39,349 nt of DNA from JAFALX01 sp036378495 (GCA_036378495.1 DASUWI010000121.1:1-39349), one strand, 5' to 3'. Shown: positions 21,284 through 29,630, numbered from the stretch's first letter. The notes: generated from the letters alone by a model not told the origin. A program made the numbers and translations.

Positions 21284-22954
21284 GTGCAAGCCGCGGCACC
21301 CGACGACCCGGTCGCCTTCCCGCTACTGACCGCCGACGACCTCGCGACCCTTGAGGCCGTTGGCGCGCACCGCACGATCCACACCGGCGACGAGCTGTTC
21401 CGAGCCGGGGACCCGACGCCGGACTTCTACGTGGTTCTGTCGGGTGTGGTCGAGATCGTCATCGAGTCGGACGGGCACGAGCGCCTGCTGGCGCGTCATG
21501 TGCCGGGGCGGTTCATCGGCGAGCTCAACCTCATCACCGGCCTGCGCGCGTTCGTGACGGCGCGCGTCGTCGAGTCCGGCGAGGTCATGGTGGTGAAACG
21601 TGACGCGCTGCGTCACCTGATCGCCACCAACACCCGGCTCGGCGATGTGATCCTCGCATCGCTCCTGGCACGGCGTGCGCTGCTGGTCAGCGGCGCGTCG
21701 GAAGCCGTCCGCGTGGTGGGATCGCGCTACTCACCCGACGCGCTCCGCCTCCGCGAGTTCCTGGCGCGCACGCGCATCCCGCATCAGTACCTCGACCCCG
21801 ACGCCGACCCCGCGGTGGAGGAGATCCTGCACGCCTTCGGCGTGGGCACCGCCGATCTCCCGGTGGTGATCACCGTCGGTGCCGTGCTGCGCCGGGCGAC
21901 AGTCGGCGAGCTCGGCGAGTTCCTCGGCCTGACCGTGGCGAACCTCCCGACGCGCACGTTCGACCTCGTGATCGTCGGCGGAGGTCCCGCCGGGCTCGCG
22001 GCCGCCGTCTACGGCGCGTCGGAGGGGCTCAACACGCTCGGGGTGGAGATGATCGCGCCCGGTGGCCAGGCGGGATCGAGCTCGCGCATCGAGAACTACC
22101 TGGGGTTTCCCACCGGCATCAGCGGCGGCGACCTCACGCAGCGCGCGTTCGTGCAGGCCGAGAAGTTCGGTGCCCAGATGACCGCGCCGTGCACCGTGGC
22201 GTCACTGCGGGATGAGGACGGCTACCTCCGTCTGCATCTCAGTGACGGAACCGTCATCGCGGCCCGCGCCGTGATCGCTGCGAGCGGTGCGCGATACCGC
22301 CGGCTCGCCATCCCGGAGCTCGAGCGCTTCGAGGGCCGCGGTGTCTTCTACGCAGCAACCGAGGACGAGGCGCGCCAGTGCGCGGGCTCACCAGTTGTCG
22401 TCGTTGGTGGCGGCAACTCAGCAGGCCAGGCGGCGATGTACCTGGCCGACAGAGGCAGTCCGGTCAACGTCGTCATTCGCGGCGACGACCTGCGCAAGAG
22501 CATGTCGCGGTACCTGGTCGACCGCATCGTGGAGCACCCCGCGATCACGGTGCACACGGGTGCTCAGGTGGTCGGTCTGCAGGGCGAGGACGGCACGCTG
22601 CGCGCCGTTCGCGTGCAGCGTCCCGGCGGCGAGCAGGAGCTGGCGTGCGGTGCGCTCTTCTCCTTCATCGGCGCCGAACCCAACTCGGACTGGCTCTCAG
22701 GGTGCGTGGCGCTCGACGGCCACCGCTTCGTGCTCACCGACCTGGAGCTCGACGGCAACGCTCGCGGCGAGCGCTGGCGCACGCTGGGCCGCCAGCCACT
22801 GCCCTTCGAGACGAGCCATCCGGGTCTCTTCGCCGTCGGCGATGTCCGCTCCGGGTCCACGAAGCGGGTTGCGGCGGCGGTGGGCGAGGGATCGGCGGCG
22901 GTGCGATCGGTGCACCAGTACCTCGCCTTCCGCGCCGGCGCCATCACGACCTGA
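21284..22954 (+). CDS. Cyclic-nucleotide-binding / thioredoxin reductase-like FAD oxidoreductase, without redox CxxC
   Basis: The 556-residue protein is a three-part fusion. Residues about 15-125 form a cNMP-binding (CAP_ED) domain (GDELFRAGDPTPDFYVVLSG). About 135-205 is a glutaredoxin-like domain whose CxxC is replaced (SRYSP). The rest is a thioredoxin reductase-like FAD/NADPH module with VGGGPAGLAAAVYGASEG (231-248) and VVGGGNSAGQAA for NADPH. At the position of the TrxR disulfide (CATC) it reads AATE (357-360), so it cannot pass electrons through the usual dithiol. A NADPH-dependent flavin role or regulation by cNMP is possible. The start follows a -10 box by six bases. The following reductase gene is 10 bases away. 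Confidence 0.82.
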   Translation: MQAAAPDDPVAFPLLTADDLATLEAVGAHRTIHTGDELFRAGDPTPDFYVVLSGVVEIVIESDGHERLLARHVPGRFIGELNLITGLRAFVTARVVESGEVMVVKRDALRHLIATNTRLGDVILASLLARRALLVSGASEAVRVVGSRYSPDALRLREFLARTRIPHQYLDPDADPAVEEILHAFGVGTADLPVVITVGAVLRRATVGELGEFLGLTVANLPTRTFDLVIVGGGPAGLAAAVYGASEGLNTLGVEMIAPGGQAGSSSRIENYLGFPTGISGGDLTQRAFVQAEKFGAQMTAPCTVASLRDEDGYLRLHLSDGTVIAARAVIAASGARYRRLAIPELERFEGRGVFYAATEDEARQCAGSPVVVVGGGNSAGQAAMYLADRGSPVNVVIRGDDLRKSMSRYLVDRIVEHPAITVHTGAQVVGLQGEDGTLRAVRVQRPGGEQELACGALFSFIGAEPNSDWLSGCVALDGHRFVLTDLELDGNARGERWRTLGRQPLPFETSHPGLFAVGDVRSGSTKRVAAAVGEGSAAVRSVHQYLAFRAGAITT

Positions 22955-22964
22955 GCCGCTCGTC

Positions 22965-23513
22965 GTGCACGTGATCTGGTACACGGCGATGTCCATGGAC
23001 GGCCGCATCGCCGATTCGCGCGACAGCCTCGACTTTCTGGACACCATTGGGACGGCGGACGAGAGCGGGGATGACTTCGGCACGTTCCTCGCCGGCATCG
23101 ACGCCGTCATCGTCGGCGCGTCGACGCTGCGCGGGCGGCTGCGCGGCGGGCACGGCTGGCCGCACGGCGATCTGCCGACGTGGCTCGTGACGCACGACGA
23201 GTCGCTACTCGCTGCGGCTTCGGGTGGCGCCGCTCCGGTGCGCCGCGTGTCGGGCGCGCTGGAGCCGGTGTTCGCCGAGATCGAGGCGGCCGGGTGCGCC
23301 AACGTCTGGCTTGCCGGTGGCGGCTCGATCGCGGGTCAGGCGCTGGCGCTCGACCGCATCGACGAGGTGGTCGTGACCGTGGCGCCGGTCGCGGTGGGTG
23401 CCGGCCCGTCGCTGTTCGACGCCGCCGGGCTGCCGCCGCGTCGCTTCCGGCTGGTCGAGTGCCGCGCGGCCGGGGGCGACGCCGTGTACCTGCGCTGGCT
23501 CCGCGACCGCTAG
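22965..23513 (+). CDS. RibD C-terminal/dihydrofolate reductase-like protein
   Basis: The 182-residue protein begins VHVIWYTAMSMDGRIADS, the standard start of RibD_C/DHFR-fold proteins. It continues with DAVIVGASTLRGRL and the cofactor-binding segment NVWLAGGGSIAGQALALDRIDEV. This fold binds NADPH; members reduce pterins, riboflavin intermediates or unknown substrates. GTG 22965, with a second GTG at 22971, begins 10 bases after the FAD oxidoreductase stop, consistent with co-transcription. Its TAG stop is the start of the TAGCAT box used by the next gene. The exact substrate is unknown. Confidence 0.8.
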   Translation: MHVIWYTAMSMDGRIADSRDSLDFLDTIGTADESGDDFGTFLAGIDAVIVGASTLRGRLRGGHGWPHGDLPTWLVTHDESLLAAASGGAAPVRRVSGALEPVFAEIEAAGCANVWLAGGGSIAGQALALDRIDEVVVTVAPVAVGAGPSLFDAAGLPPRRFRLVECRAAGGDAVYLRWLRDR

Positions 23514-23516
23514 CAT
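23511..23516 (+). promoter_or_regulatory. -10 box TAGCAT overlapping the stop codon of the reductase gene
   Basis: TAGCAT includes the TAG stop and ends seven bases before GTG 23524, ten before ATG 23527, so the next gene may have a leaderless message. Confidence 0.4.
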
Positions 23517-23526
23517 CGGCGCCGTG

Positions 23527-24003
23527 ATGCAGCCGCTGCCCGCCCGAGCGGGACCGAAGCCGGCCACCTCGCAGGGAATGCCGCACCAGCAGCTCGACCA
23601 GCAGCCCAGGGATGACGGGCCGCGCGAGGCGCTGGCGCGCCGGGTCTTCGCGCTCCCCGGTGTCGCCGAGGAACGATCCGGCGTGTCGGTGCCGGGCGCG
23701 CGTGCGCTCGTCCTCGAGGAGACGGCCGCACGCGGCTCGGCGGATGCCTTCATGGTGGGCCGTGAGTTCGCCCACCTCCACCCGGCTCCGGATCAGAGCC
23801 TGCACATGGTGCTGCCGCGAGACCTGGCATTCGCGGCGATGAGGGCCGGCTGGGCCGAGCCCCATCCGCTTGCGGCCCGGATGCAGGGCCGAAGCGTGGC
23901 CATGATGGTGTTCGCGCCGCGCACCGACGACGAGGTCGACGTGGTCGCAGGGCTTGTGGAATCCTCGTACCACAACGCGCGGGGCGACCAGGAAACGCCG
24001 TAG
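23527..24003 (+). CDS. Luciferase-domain protein (DUF5519-like)
   Basis: The 158-residue protein shows the pattern of the luciferase-domain/DUF5519 group: EFAHLHPAPDQSLHMVLPRDLA (about residues 78-99), followed by GWAEPHPLAARM. The hits with paired His residues are shared with proteins annotated as luciferase family, but light emission is not implied and no function is established. A mixed-charge N-terminal stretch of some 60 residues precedes the domain. The start could be GTG 23524 or ATG 23527; ATG is used. The gene stands alone, some 115 bases before the sensor gene. Confidence 0.7.
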   Translation: MQPLPARAGPKPATSQGMPHQQLDQQPRDDGPREALARRVFALPGVAEERSGVSVPGARALVLEETAARGSADAFMVGREFAHLHPAPDQSLHMVLPRDLAFAAMRAGWAEPHPLAARMQGRSVAMMVFAPRTDDEVDVVAGLVESSYHNARGDQETP

Positions 24004-24118
24004 CCCCAAGGGCTTTTACCGCGCGCACCCATCTCCGCGACGTCCGTGTTACGAGGTTGTGAGTGTTCGCTGGTCATCGCAAGGCGCAGGATCGGCGACA
24101 CATGCATTGGGGGCAGGG

Positions 24119-26830
24119 GTGACCGGCGTAGAAGCTGCGCTGGGACACGTCGACGCGGCCGGGTTCGCACTGATCGGCGCCCTCGCGGTGGCCAGCTGGG
24201 TGCGCCGGCGCGGACGGACTCGCGCCTGCCTTGCGGTGGCGCTCGGCTTCCTCGGGCTGGTGGTGCTGCTGGGACAGATCGACGAGCTGGTGAAGGTGCC
24301 ACCCGGGGTCGCTCTTCTCAGCGTGCTGCTCTTCATGGGCTCCGGGTACGCGCTTGTCGAGCTGCGCCACACGCTGCTGCCGGTCTCCTCCTGGGTTCGG
24401 CTGGCGCTGCTCGCCGTGCTCATCGCGACCAGCTGCCTGGCGGTGCCCATCGACTTCGGGCCGCAGTTGACCAAGCCGAGCTTGTTCGTCTTGATCGTGC
24501 TCTGCGCCCTCATCCTCGAGTGGGCGCTCTGCATCGTCGAGCCCGCGCTGCAGTTCCGGCTGGCGGCACGACGCCTCCCGGTGGTGCAGCGCAAGCGGCT
24601 GCGTGCCCTGTCGACAGGCTACCTCGGCATCGCCGCAGCGCTCGTCTTCGCGCTGGGCACCGCACTCGCGTCGGCGGCGACCAGGACCCCAACCGACGCA
24701 GCCACCGGTGTCGTGCTCTCGGTGGTGGCGACCGCCGCAATGCCGCTCTTCTACATCGGGTTCGCTCCCCCGCGGTGGCTGCGCCGCCACTGGCGTCACG
24801 CCGAGACCGACGCGTATCAGCGCGCCAACAGCGAGCTGCTTGCGTTCAATGACGACCCGGCCACGATGGCCGCCCGCGCGGTGGAGTGGGCGATGCGGTT
24901 CGTCGGTGCACGCGCCGCATTCCTGCTGAGCGCGGACGGCGCAGTGCTGGCGTCGCGCGGCGGGGAGCTGTCGTCCAAGGAGCTGCGTTCGTTCACGAGC
25001 AGAGCGATGACCGGTCGCCGAACAGGCCCACGCCTGCTGCACGGCAACATCGCGCTGGTGCCGATGAGCACGGTCGGGGGCGGCGACACGCTCGTCGTGG
25101 TCGCGAGCGCCTTCTCGCCACTGTTCGGCATCGACGAGCTCAAGACGCTCGCCGAGTTCGCCGACTCCGTCGCGGTGGCGATGGACCGCGTGCGCCTGTC
25201 GCATGAGCTGCGCAACCAGACCGATCGCACGCAGTCGCTGCTGGAGGCGTTGAGCGAGCTCGGCGCAGGCCTGCTGGTCGCCGAGGCGGGCACGCTCGTA
25301 TACGTCAACGACGCCTTCGCCGCGATCACGGGATACAGCGTGGCGGAGCTGGAGGGGACGAGCTTCCGCGACTACGCGCTTGCGGAGGATCGCCCGGCGA
25401 TCGAAGCTCATATGCGTGGGCCCATGAGCGAGCGTGCGATGCCGTGGCACGGCGAGGCGCGCCTGGTGCGCAAGGACGGCACCGTCATCGATATCGAGAC
25501 CGTCGTGCACAGGCTGAGCGGGCCGCGGGCGCGGCGGCGCATCGCGCTGGTGCAGGACATCTCGGCGCGGAAGATCGCGGAACGAAAGCTGGCGGACGCT
25601 GCTCGCATCGACCCGCTCACCGGGGTCGCCAACAGGCGCACGTGGAACGACGAGCTGGCCGCATGTCTCGCCGCCGCGGCCCGAAACGGTGAGCCGCTGT
25701 CGGTGGCGCTGCTGGATCTTGACGGCTTCAAGGAGTTCAACGACGACTGGGGACACCAGCGCGGCGACCAGCTGCTCATCAACGTCGCCCAGGGATGGCG
25801 TGCGGCGCTGCGCGAGGAGGATCTGCTCGCTCGCTACGGCGGCGACGAGTTCGCAGTCCTGATGCCGCATTGCGCCAGCGACGAGGCGGCGGTGGTGGTG
25901 CAGCGGCTCACCGAGTTCACGCCGGAGCGTGCCTCGGCCGGTGTCGCGCAATGGGACGGGCGCGAGACCGGCGACGAGCTCGTCGCCCGCGCCGACGCCG
26001 CGCTGCTGCGCTCGAAGCGCGACCGCATCGGCAGCGTGACCATGGCCAGCATGCACACGGGCGACCGCGTCAGTGGGTGGATGGACACGCTGGAGCAGGT
26101 GCTCGAGCGCCGGCTCAGCCGCTCGGCATACCAGCCGATCGTGCGCTTTGACACCGGTGACGTCATCGGCTACGAGGCGCTGCTGCGCCCGTCGTCAGCG
26201 AGCGCGGACGCGTCGGTCGAGGATCTCTTCGCCGCCGCGCAGAAGCTCGGCTACTCGCGCGACCTGGACTGGGTGAGCAGGCGCGCCGCGCTGGAGGGCG
26301 CGGCGGATCTCGCGGAGGGCACGCTGCTCTTCGTCAACGTGAGCGCGCGTGCACTGCTCGATCCCGTGCACGACTGCGACCAGATGCTGATGCTTCTGCG
26401 GTGGACCGGCCGCAGACCTCAAGACGTCGTGCTCGAGATCAGCGAGCGCGAGGTGATCCGCAACCTGACGCGCATGCGTGTCGTGCTCGCCGAGTACCGC
26501 GGCCATGGGTTCCGTTTCGCACTCGATGACGTGGGCGAGGGTCACTCAACGCTGGAGGTGCTCGAGGCCGCCGACGCCGAGTTCATCAAGGTGGCGCGGC
26601 GGCTCACCGAGCACGCGGGCGAACCGAGTGCGGCGGGCGCCGTGCGCGCGGTGGTGACGTTTGCCTCGGCGAGCGGCGCGACCCTGATCGCCGAGGGGGT
26701 CTCCGATCTGCGGATGGTCGAGGCGATGCGCGAGTTCGGCGTCCGCTACGGGCAGGGCTTTGCGCTTGGGCGGCCGGCGTTTCTGGCGCGAGCGGTGGGA
26801 CGCGTTCAGGAGCGACAAGCGGCGGTCTGA
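24119..26830 (+). CDS. Membrane GAF-PAS-GGDEF-EAL protein (c-di-GMP turnover)
   Basis: The 903-residue protein begins with about 7 TM helices (about 10-220), then a GAF-like domain (about 235-370) and a PAS domain (about 385-490). A GGDEF domain follows with GGDEF at 574-578 and the inhibitory RxxD site (REED) five residues before it. An EAL domain begins at about 686 (EAL) and keeps the catalytic pattern: VNVS, EISERE, DDVGEGHS, KVAR, AEGV and YGQGF. Both catalytic cores look intact, so it could make or degrade c-di-GMP. GTG 24119 is preferred for its preceding GGGGG; GTG 24059 in the same phase is an alternative that adds 20 residues. tRNA-Thr follows on the other strand. Confidence 0.85.
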   Translation: MTGVEAALGHVDAAGFALIGALAVASWVRRRGRTRACLAVALGFLGLVVLLGQIDELVKVPPGVALLSVLLFMGSGYALVELRHTLLPVSSWVRLALLAVLIATSCLAVPIDFGPQLTKPSLFVLIVLCALILEWALCIVEPALQFRLAARRLPVVQRKRLRALSTGYLGIAAALVFALGTALASAATRTPTDAATGVVLSVVATAAMPLFYIGFAPPRWLRRHWRHAETDAYQRANSELLAFNDDPATMAARAVEWAMRFVGARAAFLLSADGAVLASRGGELSSKELRSFTSRAMTGRRTGPRLLHGNIALVPMSTVGGGDTLVVVASAFSPLFGIDELKTLAEFADSVAVAMDRVRLSHELRNQTDRTQSLLEALSELGAGLLVAEAGTLVYVNDAFAAITGYSVAELEGTSFRDYALAEDRPAIEAHMRGPMSERAMPWHGEARLVRKDGTVIDIETVVHRLSGPRARRRIALVQDISARKIAERKLADAARIDPLTGVANRRTWNDELAACLAAAARNGEPLSVALLDLDGFKEFNDDWGHQRGDQLLINVAQGWRAALREEDLLARYGGDEFAVLMPHCASDEAAVVVQRLTEFTPERASAGVAQWDGRETGDELVARADAALLRSKRDRIGSVTMASMHTGDRVSGWMDTLEQVLERRLSRSAYQPIVRFDTGDVIGYEALLRPSSASADASVEDLFAAAQKLGYSRDLDWVSRRAALEGAADLAEGTLLFVNVSARALLDPVHDCDQMLMLLRWTGRRPQDVVLEISEREVIRNLTRMRVVLAEYRGHGFRFALDDVGEGHSTLEVLEAADAEFIKVARRLTEHAGEPSAAGAVRAVVTFASASGATLIAEGVSDLRMVEAMREFGVRYGQGFALGRPAFLARAVGRVQERQAAV

Positions 26831-26849
26831 ACAGCGGACTCGGCGCGTC

Positions 26850-26921
26850 AGCCGACGGGGAGATTCGAACTCCCGGCCAGCGGTTTACGAAACCGCTGCT
26901 CTACCACTGAGCTACGTCGGC
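26850..26921 (-). tRNA. tRNA-Thr (anticodon CGU)
   Basis: The minus strand folds into a 72-base cloverleaf: acceptor GCCGACG/CGTCGGC, D-stem GCTC/GAGC, anticodon stem GCGGT/ACCGC with loop TTCGTAA, variable TGGCC, T-stem GGGAG/CTCCC with loop TTCGAAT, and discriminator T. Anticodon CGT reads ACG. The 3' CCA is not encoded. A TATACT promoter lies 10 bases upstream. Confidence 0.93.
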
Positions 26922-26931
26922 AGGAGGGTGA

Positions 26932-26959
26932 AGTATACGGCTGCCGCGCGGCCGGTCAG
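26932..26959 (-). promoter_or_regulatory. Promoter of tRNA-Thr
   Basis: TATACT (26937-26932) lies 10 bases before the mature tRNA 5' end. A CTGACC box is 16 bases further upstream. It is the most consensus-like -10 in the window. Confidence 0.6.
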
Positions 26960-26978
26960 GCACGGCGCGCCGCGGCGC

Positions 26979-27365
26979 TCAGTGGTCGGTCGCGTTGTAT
27001 TCCGAGTCCGTGACGTGGTCACTCCACTCCGTGTGACCCTCGGTGACCGAGAGATGGGTCATGAAGTGATCCGGTGCCGCGCCATGCCAGTGCCACTCGC
27101 TCGCTGGCGTGGTCACGACATCACCCTGCCGGATGACGCTGACGTGTTGACCGCGTGACTGCACGCGTCCCTCGCCCTCCAACACAAAGAACACCTGCCC
27201 GACGGCGTGGCGATGCCAGGCACTGCGCGCACCCGGCGTGAAGTGCACCGACGACATTCCCCAGGCCGAGCGACCGGGTGACTCGGCCAGGCCGTCGATC
27301 CACACCTCGCCGGTGAACCACTCGGCGGGGCCCTTCACCGTCGGTGGCTTGCGTCGGATCTCCAT
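26979..27365 (-). CDS. Cupin-domain protein
   Basis: The 128-residue protein has a single cupin barrel: SAWHRHAVGQVFFVLEGEGR (about residues 42-61) with the His-x-His and Glu metal pattern, and later SEWHWHGAAP. The N-terminus EIRRKPPTVKGPAEWFTG and length match the stand-alone cupins related to hydroxynitrile lyase-like and carboxymuconolactone-associated proteins. A metal-dependent role is expected, substrate unknown. ATG 27365 has GGAGGA five bases upstream. The winged-helix gene ends 22 bases upstream on the same strand, so they may be co-transcribed. Confidence 0.83.
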   Translation of the reverse strand: MEIRRKPPTVKGPAEWFTGEVWIDGLAESPGRSAWGMSSVHFTPGARSAWHRHAVGQVFFVLEGEGRVQSRGQHVSVIRQGDVVTTPASEWHWHGAAPDHFMTHLSVTEGHTEWSDHVTDSEYNATDH

Positions 27366-27387
27366 GGTGTTCCTCCGTGCAGCGCGA

Positions 27388-28512
27388 CTAGCGCCCCGGC
27401 ATTGTGATGCCCTCGGCACCGCGGACGGGAGCGTCGAGAAAGGATGCGAGAGCAGCGCATTCGGCGCGTATCCCCGTTTCGACGTCGGTGCTGAACCGGG
27501 CGAATGGCTGCAGCTCGATGCGCCAGGACGCCCGCTCCCGCCGCAGCTCCCAGATTCCCTCGATGTGTCCGTCGACACACACGGAGGGTTTGATGATGCC
27601 CCCCACGCACACACGCGGCGTGTGCAACGCATCGAGCATCAGCATCCGGCTGCGGTAGCCGAGCAGGTACGTGTCCCAGCGAGGCAGCAGGCGGACTGTG
27701 ATCCGCTCCCGCTCGGGTACACGAGTCCTGTGGCGGGCGCGCAAGGTGAGCAGCTCGCCGGCGGCGGTTTCCTGTGTGTCGAGCTCGCCGGCGATGCGTG
27801 CAACCGCGCGCTGTGCCATGGGGGCAGGGACGCCCGCCCACGTCCTGAAGTCGGCTACCGCTGCCGGGCCGTAGGCACCGAAGTAGCGGCGCGCGAGCTC
27901 CGCCTCGGCCGCGTCGCCAGACGGCGCGGTGCCCTTCGGAATCCAGTCCTCCAGCAGCCCGAAGCGGTTGTCACGGCCAACCGGTGGCAGCACCACGATC
28001 ACACCGCGGCTCGCCGCGTACGCGATCAGGTGGATCAGCGCCTGCGGGTCACGCGTGACGTCGATGCCGGCGGCGAGCAGCGCCACGCGAAGCTCATGCC
28101 GCGTGAGTGGGCCGCTGCTCAGCGCGCGTCGCATGACACGCACGCCACGGGCGCACGCGTCGTCATCGAGACCCACCTGTGCGCGGCGGCGCGCGTCGCG
28201 CGCCGCATTGAGCGGGCCCACCAGCGAGAGCAGCCAGCGCACATCGTCGGCCGCGCAGATGTGCAGCGTGCCGCGCATCAACCACGTCCACGCCAGCGTG
28301 CGGTCGTCATCCAGCGCTCCCAGGACGTGGGTCCGGGTCAGCCCGACGCTGCGCGCGCGCAGCGACAGGCACCCCGCATTGAGCTCCTGCGCCTGCACCG
28401 CACACACGGCGCGCGCCACCGCCGCCGGGTCCGCGCCCAGACGAGCAGCGTTCGTGAGGCGCTGCCGCTGGAATCGCGCTCGGAGGAGGGCTTCCGCCGC
28501 CACCGCTGCCAC
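27388..28512 (-). CDS. Winged-helix (HTH_42) protein related to AlkZ-type DNA glycosylases
   Basis: The 374-residue protein is a member of the HTH_42 (AlkZ/YcaQ-like) family. It shows RLTNAARL, AVQAQELNAGCLSLRARS and later RWDTYLLGYRSRML, the typical C-terminal signature. The QxQ motif of AlkZ-type glycosylases is present as Gln40-Ala-Gln42. Family knowledge: AlkZ and relatives remove alkylated or cross-linked bases. Whether this copy is a glycosylase is inference from that pair. GTG 28512 is chosen because TAGCAT lies eight bases upstream. The frame is open further upstream, but that part is shared with the divergent FMN reductase gene. Confidence 0.8.
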   Translation of the reverse strand: MAAVAAEALLRARFQRQRLTNAARLGADPAAVARAVCAVQAQELNAGCLSLRARSVGLTRTHVLGALDDDRTLAWTWLMRGTLHICAADDVRWLLSLVGPLNAARDARRRAQVGLDDDACARGVRVMRRALSSGPLTRHELRVALLAAGIDVTRDPQALIHLIAYAASRGVIVVLPPVGRDNRFGLLEDWIPKGTAPSGDAAEAELARRYFGAYGPAAVADFRTWAGVPAPMAQRAVARIAGELDTQETAAGELLTLRARHRTRVPERERITVRLLPRWDTYLLGYRSRMLMLDALHTPRVCVGGIIKPSVCVDGHIEGIWELRRERASWRIELQPFARFSTDVETGIRAECAALASFLDAPVRGAEGITMPGR

Positions 28513-28520
28513 CGCGGCCG

Positions 28521-28526
28521 ATGCTA
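28521..28526 (-). promoter_or_regulatory. -10 box TAGCAT of the winged-helix gene
   Basis: TAGCAT on the minus strand plus eight bases and GTG 28512. It lies 37 bases from the divergent box at 28564-28569, so the two promoters share one 70-base gap. Confidence 0.45.
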
Positions 28527-28563
28527 CCGGCTGCCGTGACGCCGGGCGTCGCGCAGCACCGGC

Positions 28564-28569
28564 TATCGT
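28564..28569 (+). promoter_or_regulatory. -10 box TATCGT of the FMN reductase gene
   Basis: TATCGT is followed by 13 bases and ATG 28583, giving a leader of only a few bases. Confidence 0.4.
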
Positions 28570-28582
28570 CAGACCCCGAAGC

Positions 28583-29200
28583 ATGGCGACGGCAACGCGC
28601 GAAACCCCACCCCACGTCCTTGTCATCCTGGGGAGTGCACGCGAGCACCGCTTCGGCGGCGTGATCGCGAGCTGGTTCATGCGCCAGGCGGAGCAGCGCA
28701 CCGACCTCACGTTCGAGCTGGCCGACCTGCGTGACTGGCAGCACGCCTACTACAACAGGGCCAGGCCGGCGGCGGCAAGCGACTACGAGGACGACGACGA
28801 GGCGAAGCGCTGGGCCGAGGTGGTGGGCCGCGCCGACGGCTTTGTGATCATCAGCCCCGAGTACAACTACGGCTACCCCGCGGTGCTCAAGAGCGCGCTC
28901 GACTCCGTGTATCGCGAGTGGAATCGCAAGCCGGTGGCCTTCGTGACGTACGGCGGGTGGTCGGGCGGGGTGCGCGCCATGCAGCAGCTGCGCGAGGTGT
29001 CAGTCGAGCTGCAGATGGCGCCGGTGAGGACCTCGCTTGTGTTGCAGTTCGCACCGCGTCTGTTCGACGCCGAGGGAAACCTCAAGGAGCCACAGATGTT
29101 CGAGAACCAGGCGACGCGGCTGTTCGACGACCTCGCCTGGTGGGTGCTCGCGCTGCGCGCGGCGCGTGACGCGGATACGCGGCAGCACGCACCGCGCTGA
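28583..29200 (+). CDS. NADPH-dependent FMN reductase family protein
   Basis: The 205-residue protein is flavodoxin-like: LVILGSAREHRFGGVIASWF near the start (the FMN phosphate loop). ISPEYNYGYPAVLKSALDSV at about 93-112 and VAFVTYGGWSGGVRAMQQL at about 119-137 follow. The family reduces quinones, azo compounds or chromate with NAD(P)H using FMN. The specific substrate is unknown. The ATG follows a -10 box by 13 bases. Its TGA stop is directly followed by the TCA that is the reverse stop of the small 55-residue gene, so the two genes end back to back in TGATCA. Confidence 0.87.
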   Translation: MATATRETPPHVLVILGSAREHRFGGVIASWFMRQAEQRTDLTFELADLRDWQHAYYNRARPAAASDYEDDDEAKRWAEVVGRADGFVIISPEYNYGYPAVLKSALDSVYREWNRKPVAFVTYGGWSGGVRAMQQLREVSVELQMAPVRTSLVLQFAPRLFDAEGNLKEPQMFENQATRLFDDLAWWVLALRAARDADTRQHAPR

Positions 29201-29368
29201 TCATCCCCAGAGCAGCCGCCACACGCCGGCACGGCCCAGCGCGCGGCCCACGATGCGGTTGCGTGCGCGCCGGGTGATGCGGTGCGGGTTTCCCGATGCC
29301 AGCGCGCTGATGTCGTTCGCCACCCGGGCCGCGCGATACATGTTCGAGACCAAGCCACGCCGTCTCAC
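29201..29368 (-). CDS. Small basic 55-residue protein
   Basis: GTG 29368 overlaps the stop of the upstream gene as GTGA, then the frame runs through MYRAARVANDISALASGNPH and a very basic middle (RITRRARNRIVGRALGRA) to a Trp-rich end (VWRLLWG). It has a net strong positive charge and no TM or signal. Relatives of this length with the same Arg/Ala pattern are, to my recollection, annotated hypothetical in actinobacteria. The small size explains why it would be skipped. A nucleic-acid or membrane-surface role would fit the charge but is speculative. Ends back to back with the FMN reductase gene. Confidence 0.6.
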   Translation of the reverse strand: MRRRGLVSNMYRAARVANDISALASGNPHRITRRARNRIVGRALGRAGVWRLLWG

Positions 29369-29625
29369 GCGAGCGCGTCCGCGCTGAACTGGGCGGCGTC
29401 GTCATCGAGCTCGGCGCGCTCAGGACCATCCGCCTCGATCACGTCGAGCAGCTTCGCCGCGGCATCGGGGTCGTTGCGGCCGATCGCCAGCCCCAGCGAG
29501 AGCCAGTAATCGGCCGTCTCCAGGAGCAGTGGATGCAGGTCTGCCGGCGTCTCAGCGAGCACCTCCTGCATGGCCTGCAGCATCGCTCGTCCGTATCGCT
29601 CCCACCGGTCGTCTGTCTCTGTCAT
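29365..29625 (-). CDS. Small helical hypothetical protein, coupled to the 55-residue gene
   Basis: The 86-residue protein is acidic and helical: DDRWERYGRAMLQAMQEVLA, then LLLETADYWLSLGLAIGRND and an Ala/Asp-rich end. It has no cysteine or TM. ATG 29625 lies five bases after GGAGGT on the minus strand; a GTG three bases upstream is less favoured. It precedes and overlaps the basic gene as GTGA, so an acidic and a basic small protein are translated together. I recognise no family. Confidence 0.65.
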   Translation of the reverse strand: MTETDDRWERYGRAMLQAMQEVLAETPADLHPLLLETADYWLSLGLAIGRNDPDAAAKLLDVIEADGPERAELDDDAAQFSADALA

Positions 29626-29630
29626 CACCG

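Noticed and set aside
26850..26921. Integration site of a mobile element at the tRNA
   Set aside because: No integrase, no repeat of the tRNA 3' end and no change in base use beside the tRNA-Thr gene are seen.
29201..29625. Toxin-antitoxin module
   Set aside because: The charge pattern and coupling are suggestive, but no recognised toxin or DNA-binding antitoxin motif is visible.
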